Shown here: piece after piece, positions 12,901 to 23,230 of the stretch
Layout of the letters: every line of letters begins with the position of its first letter
Position numbering within the stretch: the first letter of the stretch is position 1
Notes under the pieces: model-generated
Database searches by the model: none
What the model was told of the DNA's origin: nothing
The model's input: only the letters and a program-made list of their open reading frames with translations
Made by a program: the position numbers and the translations under genes
NCBI GenBank assembly: GCA_037367405.1
Contig: JAZKJV010003256.1
Coordinates: 1,426,001-1,490,000, forward strand
From: Ottelia alismoides
Lineage: Eukaryota; Streptophyta; Magnoliopsida; Alismatales; Hydrocharitaceae
DNA: 64,000 nucleotides
Reading direction: 5' to 3'

Positions 12901-13688
12901 CATCTATGCGTTTATGCATAGTATTTTATTTTTACGTTTTATTTATGCTTTATTCTATTATCAATATGTACATATGTTATAAATAATATTTACAAAATTA
13001 TATAAATATAAAATTATAAAAATAATAAAGAATAAATAAAATGAATATTTTATTCTGGTATATGATACAATAGGGGTCCAAAACCTAACTTTCACATCTT
13101 AACTTCAAAAAATATGAAACCACCTTCTTGAAATAGCTTATTAAAACTTATTTGAAATTAAATGTGCTTTTATACATTTTGAATTTTTATTTAGGAGATA
13201 TGGGTCTGGGAAGTTGGGATTTTGGCTTTTTGTTTGGAGTATTAAATGTACATAATATATTATTTTTGTACAAACTCTATTTTGTATTTCTATTTGTATT
13301 TTTATCTATAAATTTCATGTACAAAGTTTCTTTATTTGAGGTATATATAATAAATAATGAAATAGGTCCCAAAAATGCTTTATTGATGAATAAATAAATT
13401 GGCTTTTAATTGTATTATTGGCCCTTATCTCCCCCTACTTTATTCCTTGTCGACCAATCAATTCTTGAGTTGGTCTCGGGGTTTAGGGTCATAAAATACC
13501 TTTGATATTTTATTATTTTTCTTTTCTTCCATTTATTATATTATTTTGGCATTAAAAATGTAATTTATACACCATAAATGGGACAAATAATTAATGTTAA
13601 TTTGTACAAAATAATGCTTTATACATGCATTAGCTAGAGTTTTTATGGCCAAAATGAAAGAATAAAGGTGATGAAATGGAGATTCATC
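9909..13688 (-). repeat. LTR3, 5' LTR of element F, fused to element B
   Basis: About 3.8 kb. The low end begins TGTTGACTGAG next to the primer site; the high end is GATTCATC at 13681-13688. The two termini are AT-rich, with a GC-richer central part (about 11290-12540). At the high end the sequence passes directly into internal sequence of B (GACCAGGTT, equal to A near 22097), so about 0.78 kb of B, including its polypurine tract, is missing. LTR3 thus lies between two internal regions, as happens after recombination between related elements. Confidence 0.75.
12284..12292 (-). promoter_or_regulatory. TATA box in LTR3
   Basis: The minus strand reads TGTATAAAG, followed downstream by AACAACCTCC. 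Aligned TATA-like sequences occur in LTR1 and LTR2. It is likely the core promoter of element F. Confidence 0.5.
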
Positions 13689-14390
13689 GACCAGGTTGGC
13701 GTACAATGGCCACAAATGTGTGATTTCCGATGGTTCCATTGTCTTGTGTCTCATGCCGATAAATCCAGCCATCTACCACTTCAACTGAGGTGAGCAAAGT
13801 GTAAGTGCTGGTGTGCAAGATAGGTCATTATCAACATGAATCATGCGTATGCTCTGAAGTACTCTACTTAGGCAGTCAAGACGACATTGAACTAAGTCTT
13901 GTGGTTCCCAAAGAATTAAGTCTATAGACTTGAAGAATTCCAATTCCATTTCCTATAAGGTTCCTCTAAAATTAAGTGGATTAAGTTCCAACTAAGCTCC
14001 ATTCTTCGACTATATTCCAGACTAGTTTAAGTGTCAATATCATTCTGAAAAATGCACATGCAAATGTAAGAAGTATATACAAAATCTTTTTTTCGAAAGG
14101 AAAATAAAATAAGAGAACAATCTTTTTGAAAATGTTTTCCAAAGGGTCTTGCAAATTTTTATGATTTTAAACATTTTTTTAAAGAAATAAAATGGGTTAG
14201 TAAATTGAATATATACAAGTCTACACAAGTATTATACAAATTTTATACAATATTTTACAAGAGGATTTTATGTACAAGTTTTAGATACAATTTTTATAGA
14301 AGGATTTTATATACAACAAGGAATTTTATTTATAGGAGGAGAAATGATGAATGATTTTATACCACGTTGATTTATGAATTTATATACATA
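13689..14390 (-). repeat. Truncated 3' noncoding block of element B
   Basis: Begins in the middle of the block seen complete in A and C (GACCAGGTT..) and continues with GTACTCTACTTAGGCAG, AAGAATTAAGTC, TATAAGGTTCC and AAATGCACATGCA, in the same order as in those elements. The approximately 0.78 kb that should precede it, including the polypurine tract, is deleted at the LTR3 junction. Confidence 0.6.
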
Positions 14391-14840
14391 CATCCCATAA
14401 TTTATATCCCACATGACAAAATAACTTTACAAAAATTTTATAAACCTTTTCAAAACATTTTGCAAAAGATTTTTCAAATATTTTTCAAACCATTTCACAA
14501 AGGTTTTTCAAACAGTTTTACAAATATTTTTGCAAACTATTTTACAACATTTTTACAAATCATTTTACAAACATTTTTACAAACAAGTTATTGCAAAAAT
14601 TTTGCTTTCAAACATTTTAGAAACATTTTGTACAATGTACTTAGTTTTGATACAAACAATAGTTTTACAAATATTTTACAAACAAACCATTTTTACAAAA
14701 AATTTTGTAAAGATTTGTACAAATACAATTTTACAAACAATTTTTTGCAAAATTTTTCAAAAGATTTTTGTAAATCATTTGACAAATCATTTTTCAGAAG
14801 CAATTTTTTTATAAGAACAATAATATCCATATTATTAATA
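14390..14840 (-). repeat. AT-rich TTTTACAAA degenerate repeat (B)
   Basis: Irregular repetition of (T)nACAAAT and (T)nCAAA phrases, most regular from 14430 to 14790. It happens to be open on the plus strand for 171 codons because the repeat rarely makes stop codons in that frame; the product is a monotonous Phe/Lys/Asn/Ile string. No gene is inferred. Confidence 0.65.
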
Positions 14841-14845
14841 CAAGT

Positions 14846-15371
14846 ACAAGTTATGGCTAAAGTATGTATACAATATATATGACATACCCTATACTTAGCT
14901 CGAACTATGTCCTCATAGTGAACAAAGAGCTACAAAGGAAGACATAACTTGTGCTAAGTATAGAAAAGTGAAAAGATTCCTATACAACAACAACTCAAAG
15001 AATAGAAGTCGGTGGTCTCCCCTATACCTAGTATCAACTAATCTTAAGTATAGAAGACTGTACAAACAGGGAAAATCGAGGAAGAGAATGAACAAACTCG
15101 ACAACTCTACTCGTCCTCCCCTATACTTAGGGTAAAAGATCCCTAAGTATGGAAAAAGAATATCAATAAGTTGAAGGACAATCGAGAGATCAGAAGAAAT
15201 AAAAGAAAATAATTACATGAAAGAGATGGAATGAACAACATCACTCCCCCTATACTTACGGTAAAGGACCCCTAAGTATAAACAACAATACGAGTGATGA
15301 AACAAAACGAATATGAACAACTCAAATCATTCACCACCCCTATACTTAGGATAAAATACATCCTATGTATG
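14846..15371 (-). repeat. Inverted-repeat array of element B
   Basis: Five units. The first has arms ACAAGTTATG (14846-14855), TATACTTAGC (14890-14899), CATAACTTGT (14943-14952) and GCTAAGTATA (14953-14962), arranged a-b-a'-b'. Later hairpins start near 15017, 15117, 15246 and 15337, each of the form CCCCTATACTTAGGG, a 6-10 base spacer, and CCCTAAGTAT. The gaps between unit starts are roughly 130, 100, 130 and 90 bp, close to the spacing in F. Confidence 0.8.
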
Positions 15372-15579
15372 GCATATACACACGAAAAGAGGTGAACGAT
15401 AAAAACAGAAGAAGATGGAATAAAATGAACGGATATTTACAAGAGAAAATCAACTCATGTATCAGGAACATATTATGTCAAAAAGTCAACGTCTGATACC
15501 ACTGATATAGAATCTACCATGGACAGGAATGTATCATGAGCATGCATGGCTTCAGCAACTGTCTGTTCACAACAAATGA
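15372..15579 (-). other. Spacer between array and integrase (B)
   Basis: About 0.2 kb with no recognised signal. It contains TCTGATACCACTGATATAGAATC near 15490, which resembles a tRNA-iMet-type primer site phrase on the minus strand, but no LTR adjoins it. Confidence 0.4.
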
Positions 15580-16340
15580 CTATGCATTAGTTGACAACCC
15601 ATATATGACAATACTACCATTGTCACGCACATCTCTCACAATGAACGGTCCTGACCATTTGCTTTTCAATTTTTCGGGAGACAACTTCAATTTAGATCAA
15701 ACAACTGAACTTTCAGATCAAAGGAGAACATCTTCCTTCTAATGTGCCTATCATGCCAATGCTTGAATTTATCCTTATACATAAGTGAGTCATCATATGC
15801 GAAATCTCGAAATTCCACCAATTTATTCAAATCAAACTTCCTATTCTTTCCTACCTTCTCATAATCCAATACACGGAGGACCCTTAAAAATTTGTGAATT
15901 AATTCGACTGGCTGGTGGCAAGGCTTTCTATACACCAATCTGAAGGGAGACATACCAATGGAGACTTGTATGCACACCATACGACTATCAACAATTCGGG
16001 TGGGGATGGTCTCCACTCATCGACAAACATAATCCACGGTAAGTAGGATGTACTAATATCCTTGATTGACGAGAAATGGGTCCATGAAGACTATACCCCA
16101 AGCATCAAAAACATCTGAAAACTATATGTATCTTAGGGGCATGGTATCCTTAGAACCAATGGTTCCTCCCATCTTCTGACAGTCAGTACAACCTCGAACA
16201 TACTCTGTAGAATCCTTATATAAAGTTGGCCACCATAGACCGCTCTGTAAAATATTCGCTGTCGTGCGTTCCCTGAATGATGTCCATCAAATTATAATTT
16301 ATCACAATGCTCAAGTCCTGAGGAATGCACCTTCTCCAAA
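15580..16340 (-). pseudogene. Integrase remnant of element B, catalytic core deleted
   Basis: The enzyme would insert the cDNA into the genome. Read on the minus strand, from high to low coordinate: zinc-finger traces (GHHSG, then CTDCQKMGG near 16185); the start of the core with VFDAWGIVFMDP near 16090, where the family's first catalytic Asp (GIDFMGP in element A) is Val; a jump near 15972 from RIVDSRMVC to IGMSPFRLVYRKP that removes about 120 residues; then the C-terminal part with KDKFKHWHDRHI and the GPF module KSKWSGPFIVRD near 15640. The missing block contains the second Asp and the Glu of the DD35E triad. Frameshifts separate the pieces. It cannot be functional. Confidence 0.85.
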
Positions 16341-16395
16341 TGTAATCCGCACCCTCACGAAATAGGTACGGATCCTCCCACTGGTAAAAATGTAT

Positions 16396-17030
16396 CTATG
16401 ACAAGAATATGTCTACCTTATACTTCAGCCAATCTTGTGGAACTTTCTTGGAGACAAGATAGTTCACAATATCAACATACCATGGGAGTGAGTCCACAGA
16501 CAAAATGGTCTCATCTGGAAAGGTCTCTGATATGGGTATAATAGTCTGCTCAGGAGTCTCTGCATCTATAATGCAGGAAAGATGATCTGCCACAATATTT
16601 TTAACTCCAGGTTTATCTCTAATCTCCAAACTAAATTCCTGGAGAAGAAGGATCCATCTGATAAGGCATGGTTTGGCATCCTTCTTTTCCTGTAGGTATT
16701 GTATGGCAGTGTGATCCATGTATACAATTACATGGGAACCAAGGAGGTATGATCCGAACTTCTCTAACGCAAACACCATTGCTAACATCTCCTTCTTTGT
16801 GACCATGTAATTTCATTGTGCCTCATCCAAAGTTTTTCTAGCATAGTGTATAGCAAATGGTATCCCATCCCTTCTCCACCCTAACACAACTCTAACTGCA
16901 AAATCTGACGTATCCGTCATGATCTCAAAGGGAAGAGACCAATCAGATGGCTGTAGGACAGGAGCACTAGAAACCATTTCTTTCATCTAATGAAATGGAA
17001 GGAGGACTTTCTCATCTACACAAAACCCAC
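16396..17030 (-). pseudogene. RNase H remnant of element B
   Basis: Ribonuclease H domain of pol, which degrades the RNA strand of the RNA-DNA hybrid. An open stretch from 16806 to 16396 reads [41 protein letters not shown] and [11 protein letters not shown], in the family order, ending with [19 protein letters not shown], which links to integrase. The upstream third (16810-17030) is recognisable (DWSLPFEIMTDTSDF-like, CVDEKVLLPF-like) only across frame changes and stops. It is about as long as the same part of element A and aligns with 24585-25034. Confidence 0.8.
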
Positions 17031-18200
17031 TCTCATTGCATAGAATCTCGGTCAATGGTCTGACGATCTTGCTGAAGTCCTTAATGAATCACCTATAGAA
17101 TCCAACGTGTCATAGAAATGACCTCAAGTGCTTCAAATTCTGTGGTGGCTCTAGCTTGGAGATCACATCTATCTTAGCCGTGTCAACCTCCATACCATGT
17201 TTGGAGATGACGTGAACCAATACAATCACATTAGTCACCATAAAGTGACTCTTGCCCTATGAGAGCACTAGGTTTACCTCACAATAATGTTGAAGTACTC
17301 GGTCTCAATGAGCAAGACATGTGTCAAAACAATCCCCGTAGATCGATAAATCATCCATGAAGACCTCTAGAAAACTACCTACCATGTCGGCAAAAATGGC
17401 CAACATACATCTTTGGAATGTAGCCGGTGCATTACACAATCCAAAGGCAGCCGTCTAAAGGCGTAGATGCCAAATGAACAAGTGAATGTAGTTTTCTCCT
17501 GATCCTCAAGAGCGATAGAAACCTGGTTATATCCTGAGTACCCATCCAAGAAATAAAAGAACTATTTCCCTGCCAACCTCTCAATACTCTGATCAATAAA
17601 GGGCAGTGGAAAGAGATCTTTCTTGGTAGCTATGTTCAGGCATCGATAATCTACAGACAAGCCATGGAGTAGGTACACGGGTCAGAATCTCCTCACCACG
17701 GTCATTCTTTACGATAGTAATCCTGGATTTCTTCAGGACCACATGTAAAGGGCCGGCCCACTAGGAATCCGAAATAGGATAAATAAAGCTAGCATCACAC
17801 TAATTCTCGATCTCTTTCATGACAACATTCTGAAGGTTTGTATTGAGACATTGCTGGCACTCACATGAGGGTTTGCTACCATGCTCTAAGTAGATATGAC
17901 ACGAGCACAAAGCTGGACTAATCCCATGGAGATCTGAAATATTCCATCCATTGGCCTTGCGGTTTCTCTCAAGAACCTCTAGCACATGAGATTCTTGTTC
18001 TTCGATCAACTGCGAGTTGTGGATGACTGAAAACATTTGGGGGGGGACTCACAAGGAAGGCATACTTAAATGTAGAAGGTAAATCCTTGAGCTCAGGTGG
18101 GGTCTGAATCGGCTCTGTGACAACCTCTGTAACTGCACTAGTAGATGGTATAAGATCTGCACTCTGTGAACTATCCACTATGGCTACTGTCAGCCCAACA
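17030..18200 (-). pseudogene. Reverse transcriptase remnant of element B
   Basis: Starts with LKDLPSTFKYAFL near 18085, the Athila-type entry to the RT domain, then HGISPALCSCHIYLEHGSKP (near 17900) and NLQNVVMKEIEN. Further downstream, across frame changes, comes the catalytic box EVFMDDLSIYGD near 17360, where FMDD stands for the usual YMDD. Several stops and shifts (for example near 17800 and 17450) break the frame. Element A has the same domain order at 25035-26278. The N-terminal acidic linker continues to the insertion point of A at 18306. Confidence 0.8.
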
Positions 18201-18306
18201 AGTGAAATCTCAGAAAGATCTGCAATGAATATTCTATGTTCAGAAAGGAAAGGCTCATCAGGCTGTTCAGAATCCTCAACAACAATCTCAGAAATCTCAA
18301 TAGGAG

Positions 18307-18311
18307 GTCTC
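18307..18311. repeat. Target site duplication of A, left copy (GTCTC)
   Basis: GTCTC lies immediately left of A's 3' LTR and again immediately right of A's 5' LTR at 48463-48467. Five bases is the usual duplication of Ty3/gypsy integrases. The pair proves that everything between belongs to one insertion plus its later passengers. Confidence 0.85.
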
Positions 18312-21300
18312 TAATGAGAGGCCAAGCGACTAGGATTAAGTATCACAATAAAACAATGGTCATTGTGACCCAAATCACTCGGCTCGATCAACGAGAAAAA
18401 TAACCACAAAAGAAGAACAAACAATCAAATGTAAGTGGTCTGCTATTTTATTTACCTGGTATAACAACCAGGGTCGAACACAAGGAGCACGATTTAAAAA
18501 AACTAATTAGTCAAACCTCAGAAAATAATTTTTTAGTGGTTTTTAATTTTTCAAAATTTTAATTTTCTTAAAAAGAAAAAAAAACACAAAAATAAAAGAA
18601 AACAAACACAACGCTCTTTTTGGATTTTTAAATAGTACAAAATATTCAGAAAAATAAAGTAAAAATATTTTTGGGTTTTAAGGTTTTTGAATTGTTTTTG
18701 GTAATTTTTAGAGAAGTTTTCAAATGTCTTTATCAATTTTTAAAAATCAAACAATGCTAAATATACAAAACAATGCACAACCAAGACCAATCTATAAGTT
18801 AAAAATATTTAAAGGATAGAATTCCTGGATGATAATTTTAGGATAAATAGAAATAAAGAGGTACAAACAGAATTGAAAACACAATTTTTAGGTTTTTCTT
18901 TGATTTTATATGATTTTTATATGTTTTTGGTTGTTTTGTGATTTTTAGGGTTTTTTATAAGGATTTTTCAAACAAAATTTTTACTGGAGTTAACGCAAGA
19001 AAAACAATTATAGGAATTTTTGTGGGATTTTTAAAGCATATTTCGAATTTTTTTATAATTTTTATAACGCAAACATGGCTCTTTTTGGTTGTTTTTGAAT
19101 TTTTAATAATATAAAACTCCAGCAAATTAACCCACGAAAATCACCACAAATATTACACACTAGCAGACACTAACAATATTTTTAGGCAATTTAAGAATTA
19201 ATTTAATATTTATTAAGTCCAATAAAAGCCCAAGAGTTAAACACGGTTCACAGGGATCTAAAAGCATGTATTTTATCTTCCTAGACCAATCAATAACATG
19301 TTATAAAAGCATATGGGTCAAATATGTAATTGGTTTAGGCCAAGCATGCATCACACGTTATCCAGACTCATAGGGGCATAAATGCAAATTTCAAAACATA
19401 ACATTCATTCATTAACAACATAAGAGTGCAGGAGAAAAGTTGCCAATAACCCAATGAGAACGTGGGGACACACGTTACTCCAACTTGATAGGACTAAAAT
19501 GCAAATTTAGAAAGTATAGGGTCCAAATTGTAAATGTCTTCAACTACACATTTTCTTTAAAGGACGAAAGCTAAATACTGAAACATGCAAAGCATATAAT
19601 GAAATATACCCAATGGACATGTGGCACACGAGCGGAAGGCCTCTGACGTACTGCTTTGATGGATGCATAGGTAGATCTGACGGTCTGGGGGAGTGTCGCG
19701 GACGTGCGTGTCAGATGCGCTAGGGCTCTGATCTAACGACTCTAAGGCTACACATGTCAGGTAGCTCTGATCAGATCTGGAAAGCTACCCCAGATCGAAT
19801 GGTAGAGAGAGATGCTGGACGAACTCGCCCAGCGAGAACTTCAACTGAGTGAGGGAGGAGATTTGACTCTTTGATGAAGGCTCTGAGGGACTCGACATAA
19901 TCGTGAGAGTACTCCGCATATGGTGGAGGGATCTGATGGAAAAGACAACGGTCAGATGCACGTGATGGTGAAGCTCCTCCTGGAGCTGCTCTATTGGAGC
20001 AGCTAGGTGGTCAAATGAGGCTCCCCGCGCGCACAAGCACCTACAATGGGTAGAATGACTCGAGGCATAGCTCCGATCGTGTTATTGCATAAAACTATAA
20101 AGGGAAGCGATGGGGGATGGCGGTGGAGCTCCGTCCGTGTTGCGAGCTACAAGCCTCCTGGCATCTCTGACGAATCCTAACCTATACTTCAGGTGGCTAT
20201 CACTCCACTGAAGGTGGATAGGGGTCTTGGGTGGTGCGAGGGACGAGCTGGAGACCTGGAGGTGTGAATGAGAGCTTTTATAGGATGCTTCGAGGGTCCA
20301 GAGAGGTCAGAGTGTGGAGCGGAACCCCAGGGCGATCCGGCTGCACCTAGGGATCCGCAAGGATCATGGATCTTAGGGCTTTAATTGGGAGTAGGAACTG
20401 ATGTAATTAGAGGTCTGAGTTAGGAACTAAAAAGTGGAGAAAACACTTCGGCGAGGCACACGCAAACCGACCCGGCTGGAAGAGGACGTTGATCGAGGTC
20501 AACGATCCTGCGTGGACCAATGAGCATTCACGATTTACAAAAATGAAAGAAAAATAGATTAAAATTGGTAAATGATTTTAAAATAAAAGTGTATAAAATA
20601 AAAAAATGTTTATTATTTTATAAACTATTTTATGCGATTTTTAATTATTTTTATGAAAATAAAAATAAGGTATATACAATATATAGTATTATATACAAGT
20701 ATAATATACCCATGTATTATGTACAAGTATTTTTATTTTATTATTTTTGAAAAAAATCTTTTTATTTTATATTTATTTACACAATAATTTTAGGAATACA
20801 AAATGATTTTTATTTGATTTTTATGAATTAGTTATGTCTATAAAATAAATAGATATTTTATTATATGCATATGTATTGTGTACAAGGAATTGATGATTTT
20901 ATTTTTATTTTGTTTTTATGATTTTTATTTTATTTTTATATTATTTCTAAGGATAGATACTAATTTGTAACAGAATGAAATATTTTTATTTTATCAAAAA
21001 TAAATAAATATTTGTACAAGTATAGTTAGTATGTACAACACATAGTGCACCCTTATCTCTCTCTACTTATTTTCTTTGCGATCAGGTCGAGGATTGACCT
21101 TCTCTTGGGGTTTGAGTCACTCTGTATTTATTCTAAATACATCCTTCTTTTTCTTTTCTCTTTATTCTTTTATTTTTGAAGAAAATGTGTTACATATGCA
21201 TTATTAACAAAGGTATGCAAAATGCTAAGTTATTGTATTTACAAGTATTTACAGATGGTTTTGCTAAAAGAAAGAGCTAAAATAAAAGAATAAAGAATGA

Positions 21301-21317
21301 GAATAGTAGATTCATCA
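18312..21317 (-). repeat. 3' LTR of element A
   Basis: About 3.0 kb; low end TAATGAGAGGCC (decayed TG) and high end GATTCATCA at 21309-21317. It matches 43861-46505 plus 47816-48462. The segment 19600-20540 is markedly GC-richer than the flanking parts. It contains the undisturbed site (near 20690) where the MULE entered the other LTR. Short frames in it are not conserved between the copies. Confidence 0.9.
20275..20284 (-). promoter_or_regulatory. TATA box in A 3' LTR
   Basis: The minus strand reads CCTATAAAAGCTCTCATT, a canonical TATAAAA. The 5' LTR retains the same box as CATATAAAAGCTCTCATC at 46082-46098. It is likely the start of the U3/R boundary for minus-strand transcription. Confidence 0.6.
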
Positions 21318-21330
21318 CCCCCTATACTTT
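21318..21330 (-). promoter_or_regulatory. Polypurine tract of element A
   Basis: The minus strand reads AAAGTATAGGGGG directly followed by the LTR start TGATGAATC. This is the expected primer for plus-strand synthesis. The same string recurs inside the inverted-repeat arrays (see findings). Confidence 0.75.
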
Positions 21331-22470
21331 ACCTTTGCTAGTCCCTTAGCAAACACTTATTTGAGAAAGAAGTGAAAAAGAAAAGAAAAAGAACCAAAAT
21401 TGATTATTAAACTTATTTTCATTAAATTGGAGTATGGAGCTCAGACCTTCGGATTATTAGTTTGGTGGAACCTTATTGGGAAATTGGTTTAAGACTTAAC
21501 AACCTCTAAGTTCCACAGTTCTATGGTCAAGAATCCTTAATAACCAGGTCAGAACAAGTCTACATACGCCAATTCTAATGACTATGAATCTTTCCTTGTA
21601 CTGTGGAAGTGATATGTAGCTCCCACCTCAGAAATGGAAAAGAAATGACCTCCCTCAACAAGGTAACTTTAATCCCCCCGTCTAGCAGCTCTTTCCTCGA
21701 GGAGCGGGGTATTCCCTTCTAAGTTCAAGTACAACCAGCTCAAGAAGAGGGGGAAAGAAGAGAATGGACCGTGATCAGTGTAGCCACGTATCCTTTGGAG
21801 AAAAGCCAGTGTATCTACGTCTCCAACTGCAAGCTTCCATGAGATGAGAAGGTGGAATACATAAGCTTTGCTTATTCACTCTATACACTTCGGCATGCAT
21901 TTTATTTTCAATCGAGCATGCCCCTTTTTTTGGAGTTTTTCTTGATTTTGCACATTTTTGTGATGTGCATATATATACCGTATTTACATGGTGCAACATG
22001 TGCATAAGGAGTTTTTCCTCTTGAGCTAGTAGATTATCCCTCTTTTGAAGCTTTATTGCAACCCATAAACTCCTGTCTTTAGACCTCAATGCCATTAGAC
22101 CAGGTTAATATGCACATCCCTACCTAGAGGAAGATGAGAGGTTCCGGCTAGCAGTACTACCCTCGTATGCTACTCCAAGTCAAAGAATTATACCTCCTCA
22201 CCACCTCATCCGTGTTGAGCTACATGTAAGGAGCGTGCCCAAGTCAAGCCATTATCTCTGAGAGTCATGTGTGCATTGTTAAGTGTTCTACTTAGGCTCA
22301 TTAAGATGACATGTGAACATAGCCTAGTGGACTCAAAGGATTAAGTCACTAAGGATATGAAAAGTCTTAACCCAAATACTATAAGGTTCCTCTGAAGTTA
22401 AGCGGATTAAGGTCTTAACCATGCTCAATTTTTCAATTCAATTCCAGATACTAGTGTAAATGTCAACCAT
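21318..22470 (-). repeat. Conserved noncoding 3' block of element A
   Basis: Most complete copy of the block also found in C (31037-32200), F (4128-5290) and, shortened, B. Landmarks: ACCTTTGCTAG at the tract, AGCTCTTTCCTCGAGGAGC near 21686, ATTCCCTTCTAAGTTCAAGT near 21711, TCGGCATGCATTTTATTTTC near 21890, AAGGAGTTTTTCCTCTTGAG near 22007, CCTCGTATGCTA near 22152 and AAGGTTCCTCTGAAGTTAAG near 22383. No frame is shared between copies, so selection or recent descent acted on the nucleotide sequence. Confidence 0.65.
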
Positions 22471-22831
22471 GATTCAGAAGAATGTACATGCAAATATTTA
22501 CAAAACTCTTTTTGTGGAAAATTTTTCAAAATATGCAAATTTTTATGGGAAATTTTGAATGCAAGAAAGAAGGGATTTTTTTTTTCAAAATACTTACAAC
22601 CATTTACAAAATTTTGCAAACCTTTATTTTTCAAATATTTTTCAAAAAATTTTGTACTATGTACATAATTTTGATATAAAAATATTTACAAATAATTTTA
22701 CAATCAAAATCATTTTTTCAAAAGTTTGTACAAAAATAGTTTTCTTAAAAGGGTATTCACAAACATTTATATGCAAGAAAATTTTAAAATTTTTGTGGTT
22801 TTTAGCCATTTTTTAACACACTCACACAAAG
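22470..22831 (-). repeat. AT-rich degenerate repeat (A)
   Basis: Low-complexity TTTTCAAA/TTTACAAA phrases, as at the same place in F and B. Frames in it are accidental. No gene is seen. Confidence 0.55.
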
Positions 22832-23230
22832 TACGAGTTATGGTTAAAGTATATATACAATATATATGACACCCCCTATACTTAGCTCAAACGATGTCCT
22901 TAGAGTGATCAAAGAGCGATGGAAGGAAGACATAACTCGTGCTGAGTATTGGGAAGTGAAAAGAATGGTATACTACAACGACGAATGAAAGAATGAATCA
23001 AATGAAATAGAAGTCGGCGATCCCTCTATACTTAGGATCAAGTAATTTTAAGTATAGAAGTCGGTACACAAGGGGAAAATTGAGGAGTAGGATGTATAGG
23101 TATTACCTCCCCTATACTTAGGGTAAAATATCCCTAAGTATAGGAAACAAAACAGAGGTAATGAAATCAAATGAATAATCACAGGTCTGATACCCCCTTT
23201 ACTTAGGGTAAAGTGTGCCCTAAGTATAGC
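22832..23230 (-). repeat. Inverted-repeat array of element A
   Basis: First unit: ACGAGTTATG (22833-22842), TATACTTAGC (22877-22886), CATAACTCGT (22931-22940) and a decayed GCTGAGTATT (22941-22950). Hairpins follow at 23022-23056, 23108-23143 (TATACTTAGGG, 8-base spacer, CCCTAAGTATA) and 23192-23229. The minus strand of unit one reads AAGTATAGGGGGTG, identical to the polypurine tract plus the first two LTR bases. Spacing between units is about 150, 86 and 84 bp. Confidence 0.8.

Larger units (their letters stand above)
1902..13688 (-). mobile_element. Element F: non-autonomous Athila-like LTR retrotransposon
   Basis: Defined by LTR2 (1902-4127), a purine-rich tract next to it on the minus strand, a 5.8 kb internal region, a tRNA-Asp-type primer site at 9890-9906 and LTR3 (9909-13688). 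No gag, protease, RT, RNase H or integrase similarity could be read in any frame of the internal region. It shares the noncoding 3' block, the inverted-repeat array and the 5' leader with the coding elements A and B, so it was probably mobilised by proteins of such relatives. No target duplication can be shown, because LTR2 is truncated at its low end and LTR3 is fused to element B. Confidence 0.7.
13689..18306 (-). mobile_element. Element B, 3' part (Athila-type host element)
   Basis: Minus-strand Athila-type retrotransposon split by later insertions. This part carries the 3' noncoding block, inverted-repeat array, integrase, RNase H and RT remnants. The remaining parts are 48468-48979 and 59397-62418. 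The split at 18307 is proven by the GTCTC duplication flanking element A, and by the protease-RT order being restored when A is removed. All coding domains contain stops, frameshifts or deletions, so B is the oldest and most damaged of the coding elements here. Confidence 0.8.

Noticed and set aside
14367..14882. 171-codon open frame on the plus strand
   Set aside because: It lies wholly in a degenerate TTTTACAAA-type repeat, opposite to the element's coding strand, and gives a monotonous Phe/Lys/Asn/Ile string. No homologous frame exists in A, C or F.
15485..15500. CTGATACCACTGATA near 15490 as a second tRNA-iMet primer site
   Set aside because: No LTR end or second copy of an LTR adjoins it; the match is short and the flanking sequence belongs to B.
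21318..22470. An env-like third frame between pol and the 3' LTR, as in some Athila elements
   Set aside because: No long frame, no signal peptide or membrane segment shared between A, C and F in this block.
22832..23230. CRISPR-like array or tRNA genes in the spaced repeats
   Set aside because: Plant nuclear context, irregular spacing, each repeat is itself an inverted repeat, and no tRNA fold could be read. It is treated as a retroelement feature.
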